Assembly (NCBI GenBank): GCA_037178855.1
Contig: JASJZC010000002.1
Coordinates: forward strand, 4,526,001-4,590,000
DNA: 64,000 nt
Direction: 5' to 3'
From: Oscheius sp. JU75
Lineage: Eukaryota > Nematoda > Chromadorea > Rhabditida > Rhabditidae
Positions 32,365 to 44,400 of this stretch are shown piece by piece. The notes beneath the pieces are model-generated. The model saw nothing but the letters and a program-made list of their open reading frames with translations. It was not told the DNA's origin and did no database searches. Every line of letters begins with the position of its first letter. The stretch's first letter is position 1. The position numbers and the translations under genes were made by a program.

Positions 32365-32545
32365 GTTTGTTTGTCCGAGGCCACGAAACAGAAGCGAGCC
32401 AATTACGTTGTCCAGAAGGTTTGTTGTGCAGAAACAGCTATTGTTTAAATTGGTTGACAAACCAGCTTTAAGTACGTTCTAGAACATGGTATTTGTCCCA
32501 GTAAAGCCACTGGGAGACTTTTGCTACTACGAAAAGAGAAAAAGA
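32365..32545 (-). repeat. Dispersed repeat, copy with close relative at 33.4 kb
   Basis: Shares with 33403-33568 the blocks 'gaggccacgaaacagaag.gagccaatta', 'aaattgg', 'gttctagaac.tgg' / 'ctctagaacttgg' and 'gccactgg.a.a.ctt.tg.tactacgaa' in the same order. It lacks the GC-rich palindromic end. Confidence 0.5.
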
Positions 32546-32694
32546 TTTTTTTTTTGCGTTGAAAACATAATTTCGCTCATTGATCCTTCACGTTTGTAAC
32601 CGTAATCAGAATATTGCTTAAACAACACAGTGTCTTAAAACCATTTACTTATTGAATTTTTATTTGATCGTCTGAGTTAGCACAAGTACAATTT

Positions 32695-32919
32695 TCAGTA
32701 CTCTAGGCATTTGTAATCGTAACCGTGCTGACAGTAGAAGTCTTTGGGGTTTCTACAATCCTCGTCCTCCATACAGTAAGCGCATACGTAGTCGACTTTT
32801 GGATCTTTCAGGCCTTTTTTAAAACTGATGTGATACAGAAAGAAGATGTAAAGAAATCGTCCAGCTTTGATTACAATTCGATAATCGCTGTCAGATTCGC
32901 AGTCCACCTTAAACATCAT
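32695..32919 (-). CDS. Candidate small Cys-rich secreted protein
   Basis: The - strand frame ends DYVCAYCMEDEDCRNPKDFY, then CQHGYDYKCLEY and a stop at 32695. The hydrophobic part before it (FLYIFFLYHISF) might be an intron or part of a signal peptide; the true start is not resolved. The cysteine-containing end is clearly related to the broken copy at 33.0-33.2 kb, which supports it as a real coding exon. Confidence 0.4.
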   Translation of the reverse strand: MMFKVDCESDSDYRIVIKAGRFLYIFFLYHISFKKGLKDPKVDYVCAYCMEDEDCRNPKDFYCQHGYDYKCLEY

Positions 32920-32969
32920 CTAATTGTGTTGTAAACACTGCCGTAAAATGGTAATCAAATTGTATCTAC

Positions 32970-33235
32970 CTGTATACTTCCTAACCAGAACGCGTACTCG
33001 CACTTGAAGCTAGAATAGCCGCATTAGAACCGAGGGTTTCTAGCATAGCATTCCTTGTCGCTCGTGCAACTTGCGCAGTACCAAGTACGTCGATATTTAT
33101 GACATGTCTGATTTGAAGGATAGCTCCTGGTGCTCTTGCATACCGTTCTCTGAGACTCCACTGTGATGACTATAGCAAGAATAATGATCTGACGAGCTAA
33201 TCTTTTGTTCAGAAATCATCATATCAGCACAAGAA
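32970..33235 (-). pseudogene. Broken paralogue of the small Cys-rich protein (in-frame stop)
   Basis: The - strand reads LARQIIILAIVITVESQ (signal-peptide-like), then C and charged residues, WYCASCTSDKECYARNPRF, a TAA stop, and continues in the same frame CGYSSFKCEY. The neighbour at 32.7 kb has FYCQHGYDYKCLEY at the same place, so the stop replaces a single Tyr codon (TAC/TAT to TAA). No in-frame start codon was found before the hydrophobic segment: a TGA lies upstream. It is probably a pseudogene, unless an upstream exon and a shorter product exist. Confidence 0.5.
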
Positions 33236-34265
33236 ATATAAAAATAAGACAGAGAGGCGCTGTGTCAATCTTCTTCTTATGTGATTTGTATTAAGGTCTG
33301 TTGGATGACGCACGATAGAGCCTTCGTGGCTGTTCCTTTGGAAAAGGTTTGGATTTCTATGCATAACTTTAAGTTTTGTTGATTATGAAAAGAGGAAGGG
33401 ATCTTGGGACGAGGCCACGAAACAGAAGTGAGCCAATTATCTTGTTTAAATGCAGTTATTGCCTAAATTGGGTGGCAAGTCAACATTGGATGCTCTCTAG
33501 AACTTGGCTTTCGTCCCAATGAAGCCACTGGAAACCTTCTGTTACTACGAAGCGGCGCAGCCGCCAATGCAAAATGATGACGAAAGGACGGCTAGTCAAT
33601 CCCCATCTGAAGACCTAGTTGTTGGACTGGGTGATATCTTTCTTGGTTCACCTTGTTTTTTTTTTCTGGTTCTGATTGTACGCTCTGTTATCATCTGTCC
33701 TGACTTTAACATCAGTTAAACTATTATCGTTCCGAGTCCTCTATTCCCTTAGCTGAAATGTTCTTCACCTGATTATTATTTTTTACTTTTTCTGGAAACT
33801 AGAGGGTCGGGCAGGTGGATACTCTTTTTCTTGTTGTGACAGCAAGCTCCGGGTGAAATTCTCCTCCTATAAATGTGAATCAGTTCCAGTTTCGCATTTT
33901 AATACAAAATGTTATCCAGCTTAGTGCCAATCAACGCGTCTGTCATTGTTCCATGGTCCTGGGAACGGTCTTTCAATTGAACCGCCATTCCCATGGCCTG
34001 CCTAAAGGAGGACAACACCCATTCAGCTTCCTTATATAAGGAATTGAAATTTCTTCTTCCCCTGTACTTTCAAATCTGTTTTGCCCTTGAAACACGGAGT
34101 AATCTCGTCAGCAAACACTCGCATTGCCAAAGTCGGTTATCTGAAGGAGGGCTCATCCCTCGGGTCATGTCGCCTCCTGTATCTTCTTCTCTTTCTCTCT
34201 TTATGAGGCGACCTGTATACAGATAGTCTCTTTCAGATAATCACTCGCTATTCAGTTCTCAGAAG
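33236..34265. other. Intergenic region
   Basis: Apart from the dispersed repeat copy at 33403-33568, no gene is recognised. Open frames at 33504-33719 and 33993-34226 lack family resemblance. Confidence 0.4.
33403..33568 (-). repeat. Dispersed repeat, copy with palindromic end
   Basis: Ends in AAGCGGCGCAGCCGCC, the complement of the start of the 4.34-kb copy, after blocks shared with 32365-32545. It links the two subtypes of the dispersed repeat. Confidence 0.55.
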
Positions 34266-34856
34266 ATGGTCGGGTTCCTCAACAAACTCTTCAAGAAGAA
34301 GACTTTCCAACCTGTGCACAAACAGCTTCAAGAGGTGAGCTAACATTTTACTGTGGAGAACAGTTGGCGCTCATTATTCACAGAAATCACAGCTTAGACA
34401 CTAAAATTTAATCTGTAGCCAAAACTTTTCAGAAATCTGTTCACCCTCCTCCCAAACTGATTGAAGGGGCCGACATTTACGAATATTTGGATTTTCAAAC
34501 TTCTGTCAAGGTAATTCTTCTGGATTTTCTGCATATCCTAGTTTAGCAAACTGAACGAGATTACATGTACGCCTATCTACGGTTCCAGCAGTTTAAAGAC
34601 AACCTAAAGAAGTTGGAAGATGAACAGTTCGAGGCCGTCCTTTCCGGAAGGTTCTTTCTGAAAATTCTTCAAAGATACTGCGGTTTTCAGAGTAACACCA
34701 GACGAATCTTTTAACTTTACCGACAGATATTCAGTTCTACAAGAGCAGGTGAAACAGCTCGACAATCGAAGGAAAATGCTTCGAAGAAAGGTGAAAGAAG
34801 CCAGACAAAAAAACAATTATTTCCCCAAAAACAAAGTTTATTACGCTCCTCTATAA
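34266..34856 (+). CDS. Small charged coiled-coil protein, unknown function
   Basis: Four exons (34266-34334, 34433-34510, 34547 to about 34652, and from about 34691 to 34856) keep frame to about 138 residues. It starts MVGFLNKLFKKKTFQPVHKQ, continues LIEGADIYEYLDFQTSVK and YAYLRFQQFKDNLKKLEDEQ, and ends with a basic helix (LDNRRKMLRRKVKEARQKNN) and YFPKNKVYYAPL. No signal peptide or known domain. An acceptor-like cag lies 3 nt before the ATG, suggesting trans-splicing. It converges with the - strand gene ending at 34944. Confidence 0.65.
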
Positions 34857-34943
34857 TAATTTATTCGTCTTCCTCTTCCCTGTGACCGGGATTTCGTTTT
34901 ATGTCGGATTGTAGTCGTTTCATCTAGATTCTATGTTTTGTAG

Positions 34944-35319
34944 TTAATAAAGATCTTTTACCTCTCGTTCAGTCAGATGTTTCTCGAGTCCAGAAAAATC
35001 CAAGGCGTCTGTGAGATTGAACTCGAAGCGGTTCTTCAGTCTGGTAATTAGAATATTCGACAGAAATAGGCAAAGCTGACCTCTGTGCTTCTAGAAGATC
35101 ATTCTTCTCCAGAGCGTCCATCCTCTCTGTCAAAAGCTCTTTCAACGGCGCCTCTCTGCTTTTCAACCGCTTGACCATCTCTTCAATATCATGTGCCAAG
35201 GCGTACTCTTCCTTCCAGATGGCCTGTTCCTTTCTGGCTTCCAGTATTCTAGTCGCATTGTTCAGCTCAGCCAGTCTTCTTCCGAAATAGTACCTCTGTG
35301 GACGACGTGTTTTCCCCAT
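34944..35319 (-). CDS. Small helical protein downstream of PDE3, candidate operon gene
   Basis: Two exons (35081-35319 and 34944-35040) give 111 residues: MGKTRRPQRYYFGRRLAELN, a long charged helix (ILEARKEQAIWKEEYALAHD, which faintly recalls UVR/coiled-coil motifs), and an end HLTEREVKDLY. Upstream of the ATG an acceptor (tcatttccag, ending about 35382) lies only about 110 nt after the PDE3 stop, with an AATAAA between. The frame is also open from that acceptor to the ATG (TRERVLQEIDSFGEQLG), which could be 5' UTR or, less likely, coding. Function unknown. Confidence 0.6.
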
Positions 35320-35492
35320 ACTGATACCTAACTGCTCTCCAAAAGAGTCAATCTCTTGGAGGACGCGTTCCCGAGTCCTGGAAATGACAGGGGAAACGAT
35401 AATGAAATGAAAAAAACTGAGAAGGGTTTATTGCACTATTTACAAAGGAAATAAAGCTTTTTCTGGAGGAACACACACACAGCACCCGGTCG

Positions 35493-38400
35493 CTACCTAG
35501 GAGTCAAGGGTTCGGAAGAGAGTGGCGTTGAGGGAGCTTTGGGTGTGGAGGGAACTGTCGCCTCTTTTTCCTTGAACTTTAAATAAGAAAGACAAAGAAA
35601 TAAACTCACTGTCACGGTGCTTGTACTGCTCACTCCACTATCACTCAGCGCGGAAGCTGGTCGGTTTGATTGTACTAAAAATTAGTGTATCCTGTCTGTG
35701 CAATAGGCATTTGATGTCTGTTACACATGTCAACCTTGATCTAGGATAATACTTGACAATGTTTACAGCCTTTTCTGCCAAGTATTGTCCCAGATTAGAG
35801 TCGAAAAGTCGAGTCAAAAGAGACTCGAACAATTCAAACTGCATAAAGTACACTGGATCGCTCCGCCTGAGCGTAAGCGACTGGAACTTTGTAAACCTAA
35901 GACTATTCCAAGACTACTAGCAAGAATTCTGATTGGTAGACAATCGTCTGAAACCATCGGTCCAGTCATTTTCCCGAGCTGATTCAATTTCCTGGCTGCG
36001 CTAAATGAACTGGGGTTCTCATTCGGTTAGAACGTCATCGCCACTTGATACTCCAGAGCAAATTGGATCTTGGGAAAAACTTACATTCTTTTGCTTTAGC
36101 CGACAGTCTCTTCAGCATCTCCTTTGTGAAAATGACTTCCTCATCATCAGTATCACTCTCATACAACGCTGGAGGAGCTTTCTGTATCATTGTGTTCACT
36201 GGCGTAACTGGAGATTTCTAGAAGAAAATCGATGTTTCGAAAATAGAGAAAGAGGGAGCGAGAAACTAAAGCTATAAGCGGCTTCCGGTTGCCACACGAC
36301 CACTCCAGAACCAGGCGGAAAAGCCCTCAAATGGCGAGTCTCAATTGGCAGTTGATTGCCACTACCATTGACATTTTCCAGGAAAGAAACGACAACCGAG
36401 AATGTGGCTTTTTCAAAGGAAAAATCATCTGCGCGTGTGTTGGCTGCCAGGGCAACGAGAGGAAACTAAAATAACAAACTCTCTCTGGGGTGGAGCAGCT
36501 GCCAAAACAGAAGACGAGAGGAAATATATAAGGTCAGAAGTCTGGCGGAAAATATTTTTGATCTGGGACCTGATAGGGAGGGAAGATTAGCATAATAATA
36601 CTGTGGTCGATGGTCGAAAGATCGCTTTCTGGTTCTGGCATCGAAGAAATGAAGGAATTAGCGAGAGAGAGGAAGAGAGAGGGGGAATGAGAGGGGGAAT
36701 GAGGAGGTATCTTTCAAATTGAGGGTAATTTACTTACCCGAGGAACGGTCTGAAGGTAACTAGTTTAGAGAGAATTATTAAACTATGTTCATAGTTTGTA
36801 TGGTCAAAGCCGGGTTGAAATGGAGCATAATCTGTCTGTCCTGAACAGTCGGTAGTGAAACCTAACCACTGTTGACTCACAGAAACTTGTTTTGTCCCTA
36901 TTTCAATTCCCCACGAGGAAAAGAGGATTACCTGTTTTAGTAAGAAGTGGGAGAAGAAGGACATTTCTTGTGTATTGTGACTACAAACTGAACAGATACA
37001 AGAGAAAGGTCAGATAATGAGGTGAACTTTTGGATAGCATTGCAGGAGAAATGGATGCCAGGTGTGTTTGCCCCGTTGCCAGGAATGGGCCTATGAAAAG
37101 GAAAGACAGGCGTCGATTAAGCGGTCAGATAAGGAAAACTGAGAGAGAGACAGGTCTGTTCAATTACCAATGGAGAGAGGAAGGAGAGAGAGACCACCCG
37201 TAGGGATGAATCGACTGAATGGGATTGTGTGGAGAGGCAGCGAGAGTATTACTCTTTTGGGATTATCGAGGACACCCGTTCGAGGCCATGATGAATGACG
37301 GATATGACAACATGTAGTAGAGGGGACTCACCCTCTTGGAGAGGAGATTTCCCGTGTCCTGCCGATTCTTCCACGAATTCCAGTCGAGCATACTGGGCAA
37401 ATCAAAATTCCCACCGCTGGCAACTCCTTTGATAACAATAGAAATTAGACCGACTTGTCTTCCGGGATTTTCCTGTCCACTAAGAAAACCGTGCACAGTG
37501 AATCTGTAACGTTAGACCGTGCGCTAGTTTACAATCGCATGCAGAGAAGAGTCATCCCGCAATGTGATTCAATCGGCACAATAAAGGGAAAAAGAAGTTA
37601 ATTGCGAAAAAGTACAGGTCTCGGGTAATAGGACGCAACTGCGAATGGCAAACAGAGCGTCGTTGTTGACACAGCCATTCTGCCAGTCGGTTGGCTGTTC
37701 GCGAGGTTATGAAAGGTCGCTGACCTTATGTACAAGGCCGGATCGTTGAAGAAAAGAAATCGTTTCTGTTTGAAGACGCCATTCTCCACGAAGGAAAACT
37801 GTGACTTAACGTGGTAGTTTGCATGATAGGACTTGTCTCCGTGGTATCTTGTGTCTCGAACACCGAAGGCGATTGTCATCGAGCTTGCTGGAAAAACAGT
37901 TCTTGTTGCCTTCCGGTTGACCCCGAGAAGGCTGATCCAAAAAGTTTGGTTTCGACACATAGAGCTATGGTCGGAATCCCTTAGTACCTTGAGATACTGG
38001 GTAAAAACCGACGCTTTGGTAATCGGCCGAGGTAGTCTGTTACCCTGACTGCTGCGATAATACGGTCGCCAACGCACTCTCACCTAGGACAGACACGCAG
38101 AGGAAGAGGGAAAAGGGATTGTATTGCATACCGCAACACGCCATGTCGCTTACGGCCACACCACGTTGAAAGTACGCCATCCCGTCCGATCTGGCAAGTC
38201 AAGCAACGTTGGGCCCGGTTAGTACTTGGATCGGAGACGGCTTGGGAATCCCGGGTGTCGTAAGCTTTTTTGCTTTTTCCATTTTGAAATAAGCGATTTT
38301 TTAACTCCTGACAATTTGCAAAATTTTCCTTGTTCTGTTTTCATAGTTCTAGCCTTTTGGGGCGGGCCGGACCAAATTTCGCTTTAGCTCTCTGAGATTC

Positions 38401-41400
38401 TGTTTTGAAAGTTCTACCTATCGCGTATTCCCTTGTCCATTGTCAGCTTACAGTCATTCTCTAATTAGTCCACTTGTAAAACTCACGAACGAAAACCTCA
38501 TGTGTAACAATTTCTATGCTCCCGACATGCGTCTCGTCTTCCAATTTGACTACCAACGACTGCGGGAAGGAATGATTTCTAAAGTACGCTGCTCAATGGA
38601 CCGAGTAGACAAAACTTTTCTGTTATCCAACAGAAGTCTTCTCCTTCTTCCTGCTCCGTACTGCCGTTCTGAGCCAGGTAGTCCTTCTCCATTTCTGCAT
38701 CTTTGGATGACTGGCTGATGATGTGATAGGGGAGGAAAGACATTTGGGAATGCCTAAATAGGGTCCGTAGTCAAGGAGACTTCACCATGCAAAGAGAAAG
38801 CGCAAAAAAAAAATCTTTAATCACTTCCCTTACGTTCTTAAACGTTCCAAAGGACTGCTATACTTGCGAAATGTGAGCTATCGATGATTACTAGATGAGC
38901 TCTTAAAGACAGATTCATAGACGAGCTTTGAACGTCTGCTGAATATCCTGCCTTCAACACTGTAAGCAAAAGGAACAAATACATCAGTATATCTTAATTG
39001 TTTTCAGTGCCAATGAAAAATAAAAGAAAACGATAGAAATCTAAACTGGGGAAGGAGGAATGACAGGACCGGTGGTCGAAAGTGGGGAAACGTGGGGGCT
39101 GCCACAAGAAAATATAAGGGGGACGAACAAGAACTTTGATTAAAGCAATATGTTTGGTAAGAATGAATCTCCCGTCTCTGGCTAACACACATTAAATACA
39201 GAATATTCGAAGAGTAACATGAAAAGGTTGGTTTTGGCAAGAGAGATCCGCAAAGGAGTCGTTTTGGGGGGAACACATATCATTTGATACTTTTGGGAGA
39301 GGGAGAGTAAGGCAAGCAGAGAGCTGTGGAAGGAGAGAGAAAGCACCCGAAGAAGAACACAAACTGGCGAGGGCTACAAGTACTCCTCCTCGTCGTGTTC
39401 TTGAATTGTACACATATCGAATTGCTCCTGGAAATGAAATTATTACATGCTTCTGTCTCATTGTCAGTAGGTTAGTTTGTTTGTTTGACGCTTGTCTCAC
39501 AAAAATGTCCGCGACATCTAGGCTTCAAAAGATTGCAATGAATTGCTCGCGAAAGGGTCTCAGAAGTCCATATCCGTACGATCTAAGCGAAAAGAGTCGC
39601 TCCCGTACGCTCTCGACGAATAGCGTCTTCTCTACTAGACAGTACGGGTGAGCCGCTTTCGGCGCATGAACTCAGCTCGTATGTTGTTACGCGAAAAGGT
39701 TCGAGTCCAAAGTACTATAACACATTGCTTGCTAGATCTTTTTCTGAAGTTTGTTTGAGATTGGCATGCCTTCACGAAGCTAAGCTACGACGATATGTTA
39801 AGATCACATGACAACAGAGGACGACATTGTCAGCCATGTCCTTTTTCAGTCCGTTTTGTGTTAGTAGTAGCTGAACAATGTCTCACCGAAATGACTGGAG
39901 GCGAGGAGACAGAGAGAAGAAGAGAGAGAGGGCTACTGACACTGACAGCTTTTCACTGAAACGTGCGAGTGAACGCAGGAATACGACGAATTCAAAGACA
40001 CGAGGAGATTTGGCAGAAAATTGTCTAACGACAGCGAAAGCCACAACAGAGGGAGAACAATTTTCTGCCAATTCTACTACGATTGTAAAGAGAGTCTACC
40101 TCTACTTCCGAATCTAAGGAGGAGCTACATTTTCGATTGTCCGGACTCTCGCTCGCCGAACTCTCCTCCTCAATCACACCGTTACCAAGACCCGCTACTG
40201 AAAATTGTAGGTTTTATGAAGGGAATAATGACTCTACCTGAACTGGCGCTCGAACTGTCAATTTCCTGGAGCCATTTCTGATGGTTGTGCTTTAGATTGA
40301 TGATCATTTCGCTTTCGACGAGGCCAGGAAGGACCGGAAGAAGACCAGCCTAAACATTACTTTGAAATGTTGTTCGAACAAGAATCACCTCATTCATGGC
40401 GACAGCCAGCGGACTGACAACGTGAGCAATGAAGGAATCTTGAAGTTTCGCCACAGAGGGTTCGTCTCGGTCCATGTACGGAGTGATGAGCATACCGCGC
40501 TTCTTCTCCTCGTCTCCTTGCAGGTAGAACTCTTCGCAGATTCGATCTGTCCACTGCCGATGCAGAGCGTACGGTTTGCAAGGACTGTTGATGTCAGCCA
40601 TCTTGATGATCATCTTTGAGATCAGAAGACGGTCGGACTCGTTTGTTAACTCCATGTCGGATGTCTTCTCATTGAAGGTCATGATGATCTCGAAGTGCTG
40701 CTTCAAATCCGTCGCCAAAATGTACTCAAGAACCAGGTATCTACAAAGACCCATGTAAACAAAACCTTTTAGGAAAATTACCTGAACCGCTTAGTCTCCG
40801 CTGCATCGAGGACATCAATAAAATTGTATTCGGGCATCTGAAGAAGACGCCAACTCTCGGCCGCGTGATGGTTCTCCAAAACAGATCGGTCATTGTACAG
40901 AATGGCCTTCTTATCCTCTGCAGCCACGAGGAAGGCGTTCGTCCTTCCGGGATGATCGTAGTCGTGCATAGCAGCGGCTGTGAACAGGGCCATTAGCTCC
41001 AAGGTACTCATTGAGGACCCGATGCTCTGAGCTGGCTGGAGCGGGAGAGGAAGGAGCGAGTCTGGAGAAGCGGATGGGCCGAACTGCGGTCGGATAGCAT
41101 GACAGGTCAGGTAATAACAGCCATGGAGCACGTCAGCGGCGTGGAGACGGTTGTGGTCTGAAGAAGAAAGATTTGATTTGAGGCTCTGAAGCGAAATGTG
41201 CCAACGATTTGGCTACCGCGAAAAACTCACAAGGTATGTCCCAATAGCCTTTCTCCAACGCGTGAAAGTAGTTGAAAAACTTGACCGGCGAAAGCTTGAA
41301 TATCCGAAAGAGGTCGGCCTGCTTGAAGATTTTGTACGTCAACTGAATTTCCAATATATCCAAAAGATAACATTGCTTACCCTAGACAGAACAGAGACTG

Positions 41401-44400
41401 GACATACTCTGGACATATCAAAAATTGGAAGGTTCCAGTCAGCAACCATGCTGAGATCCGCATCGTGATCAATCTCTCGGGTATCGTACTTCGCCCCGTC
41501 GAAGACAGTCACAACCGTATCATTCAGCGAACCGCTAAGGAAGAAGTTATAACAATATTGACTCTCGAACCTTTCTTTCCTTCCAGCAGTTGGCTTCTTC
41601 GTGACCGGAGATTCGCAGTTGCCAGTGGAGGTTCCTGTAAACATAATGAATGAGAATGACGCCTCCTACTTGAGCACGAAAAGACTACAAAATTGGGATT
41701 TGGATACGAAACTCGCGTCAGAATCAAAGCTCACCTGGAGTGCTGCTCGAGGCTGAACATTCCCTGTCGGAAGCCGGCGATGACTCAGGCTTCCAGTAAC
41801 TGAAATTTAAAAGGTTTTGAACAGTACAAATTTGAATTATTCCCCAATCTGGCCCATATTAACCTGGCAAAGGCCTCAATAGGGTTCGGGATTTTGGCCA
41901 GATCTCTCTGGGCACCCGTGAATTTCTTGACGACGTAGACGCCAAAAGGCTGTATCTCCTTTCCGGGCTTTGGCTTGCATTTGTCGTCGCCCGATTGCAT
42001 TACATGCCTACAAGGACAGAACAAGTTGTGCGTGGAACGAGGAAGAAGTGGCCAAAGAACGGATGGAATTAGGAAGAGGGCAGACCAATTGGCTGTGTTA
42101 AAGGTCTCGAGTAACTAGGGTAGGGGATTCTTTCGTTGGGTTCAAAAGATCATGCATGGCGAATGTGCGAGCAAGAAGCATCATATGTGATCTCATGATA
42201 TCATCCTTTTGTAAGCAACTTATGCTTCATGGAATGAGGAATTTAAAAGTCTTTTTCACATCATTTCTCGGGCAAAAAAAGATACTAAATGGTTCCGAAA
42301 AGATACAAAATGTTCCCAGGGGTCAATACGTCATTGATAGGAAGGATTTGTTGTTTTCTCTTCCTGAATATGCCTTTAATGGAGACAACATTTTGCTACG
42401 AAAAACAAGACTGAGTAATAAGAAGCGAGAGCTGAAGAAGCTGCAAAAAGTATGATTGGGAGGCTGCGCGCACATCCTCTCTCCTGCGTAGGCTGAATTT
42501 TTCATGGGGCAGTCGATTGGGCTCTCCGATTGCCTGATACATAGAGTGAGGACAACTGTAAGGAGAGCTTCCAGTGTCTTTCGGGCTCTTCTTCCGTCCC
42601 TAATTGGCCTAATTAGGCTGCCAAGAAAAGAGAGCTTGGAAGACACTGACTCTCTCTTCAGAGCAATTGATTGAGAGGGCACCAGGCTGGACACAATTAC
42701 ATATTCCGAGAGGGAACGCGGTGGGAATGGGAGAAGGCGTGTGATTTAGGAATTAGGCTCTTATGAGACAGACTTTACGAATCATCTTTTGCAAGAGGCT
42801 TCGATCACGTCATCTGATCATCCCCCTCCTAGATTAATTTGATTATCTTCTTATTAAAAAGTGGTGAGAAAGAAAATTGCTTCAAATAATGGGACTTATT
42901 ACTCCACGCCAGTTCATGAGGCCATGAGTTCTAAAGGTCGAGAACCAGTGTGGTTTTGAGAACAGGAGAGAGACTTCCGCATCTTTGCTCAAAGGACCCG
43001 GGGGCTGTGACAAGCGGAGCGCAACTTGGAGAGATCCTCATTACCGCGATTAGGGGGAGAGAGCCTTCTACGTCATTTTGTTATAAAATTGTGCCATTGA
43101 AAAACCAAGTTGTTTACACTGGTTCAATCAGGGAGCAGGTGAACGGGGAGAGAGAATTAAATATTTCAGAGAGTAAATAGGAGAAGTTATAGTAAGAGAT
43201 TGTTGCTGTAAGGGAACCTTAGCAGCCTCCCCACCCGCGTGTCGACCACACTGTTATAGAGCCTTTCAATAAACACGGGGGAGAGCTCGGAACCTCTCAA
43301 CAAGTGACGTAGCGTCCTTTTGGAAGATAAAAAATGGCTGGGTAAAAATCGTCGCTCTCTTTGGCAGAGGCAGGGGCAGGCCGGCTCGGCGCCGTCGAGG
43401 AGCAACGAGCACAATCAGGCAAGAGAAGGCGAAAACAAGGCCGTGTTTCTCACGGGCCAGAGCTGCTCGAAATACTCATTTGTAGCTTTTTAAACTCTTT
43501 AAACTTCAGACTGGAATGGAGGAAGCTGTCAGTCAAACGATCCGGAGACATTTGCAGTGGCTAGAGCAAAATCTCGGAGCAGAGTCCATAAATTATTAAT
43601 TTCTTCATCAGGTCCTTTAACTACGAGTCAAAAAAAGAAGAAGAGGGAGAGGCTAAGAGAGATGGCTCTGCTTTGAAAGTTGATCCGTCGTGGGGCCTCG
43701 AGAACACTTGGCAGGCGGCCAATTAGTGCACGAAATGTCTCGAGGGGAGAGAGTTTTGAATGAGACTTACTTGCTACTCCTCGGTCGACTCGGTTCAGCG
43801 GCTATGGTCGGAAGTCCTGTCGCTGAAGTCACAGTAGAGAAGGTGATGTTGGAGACGCGGGGCTTGGACGACTGAAATAGAAATTTTTGTAATGGAATAG
43901 GTGACAGCACTTGACTGTCTAACCTTTCCCTATTATCTCTGCGACTACATTTTTAACCAGAGTTACCAACCAAACTGTTCCCGCCGTAAAGGAAAGTGAC
44001 TACCTCGGGCTGTTGCGAAGGAGCCGGCGGAGGAAAGCCCATAGAACTGCCTAAGGACAGCATAAGCATTGTGTCTAGAAACTGGAGACTTTGACAAAAG
44101 TGAGGAAAGGGGGTAGAAGATGCGCCTTCTCTCCGACTGCTCTTTGCTCGTTCGAAGCCATCAGCAGTCGGAGACAATCCATCAAAAGTTTGAGGAAAAC
44201 TTTTAAGAAAACGACTGGAAAAGAGAGCCGTTGACTACGTCACGATTGGGACAATAAAGCGTGACCGTGTGAGAAGGGAGGAACGGGAAGAGCGGGAGAA
44301 TAATAGACGACCGGGAGAGCAGACCTGTGCAAACAGGCATAAGCCACGGACACCCCGGAGGCACGGATTCCCGAATTCTATAGAGAGACAGAGTAGGGGG

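Larger units (their letters stand above)
36218..40105 (-). other. 3.9-kb PDE3 intron hosting a 5S/SL unit
   Basis: The intron between the acidic-serine exon (40106-40197) and the exon SPVTPVNTMIQK (36085-36217) contains the solitary 5S/SL RNA unit at 37.9-38.7 kb and purine-rich tracts (GAGAGAG near 36660-36710). No further coding exon was recognised. Confidence 0.6.
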
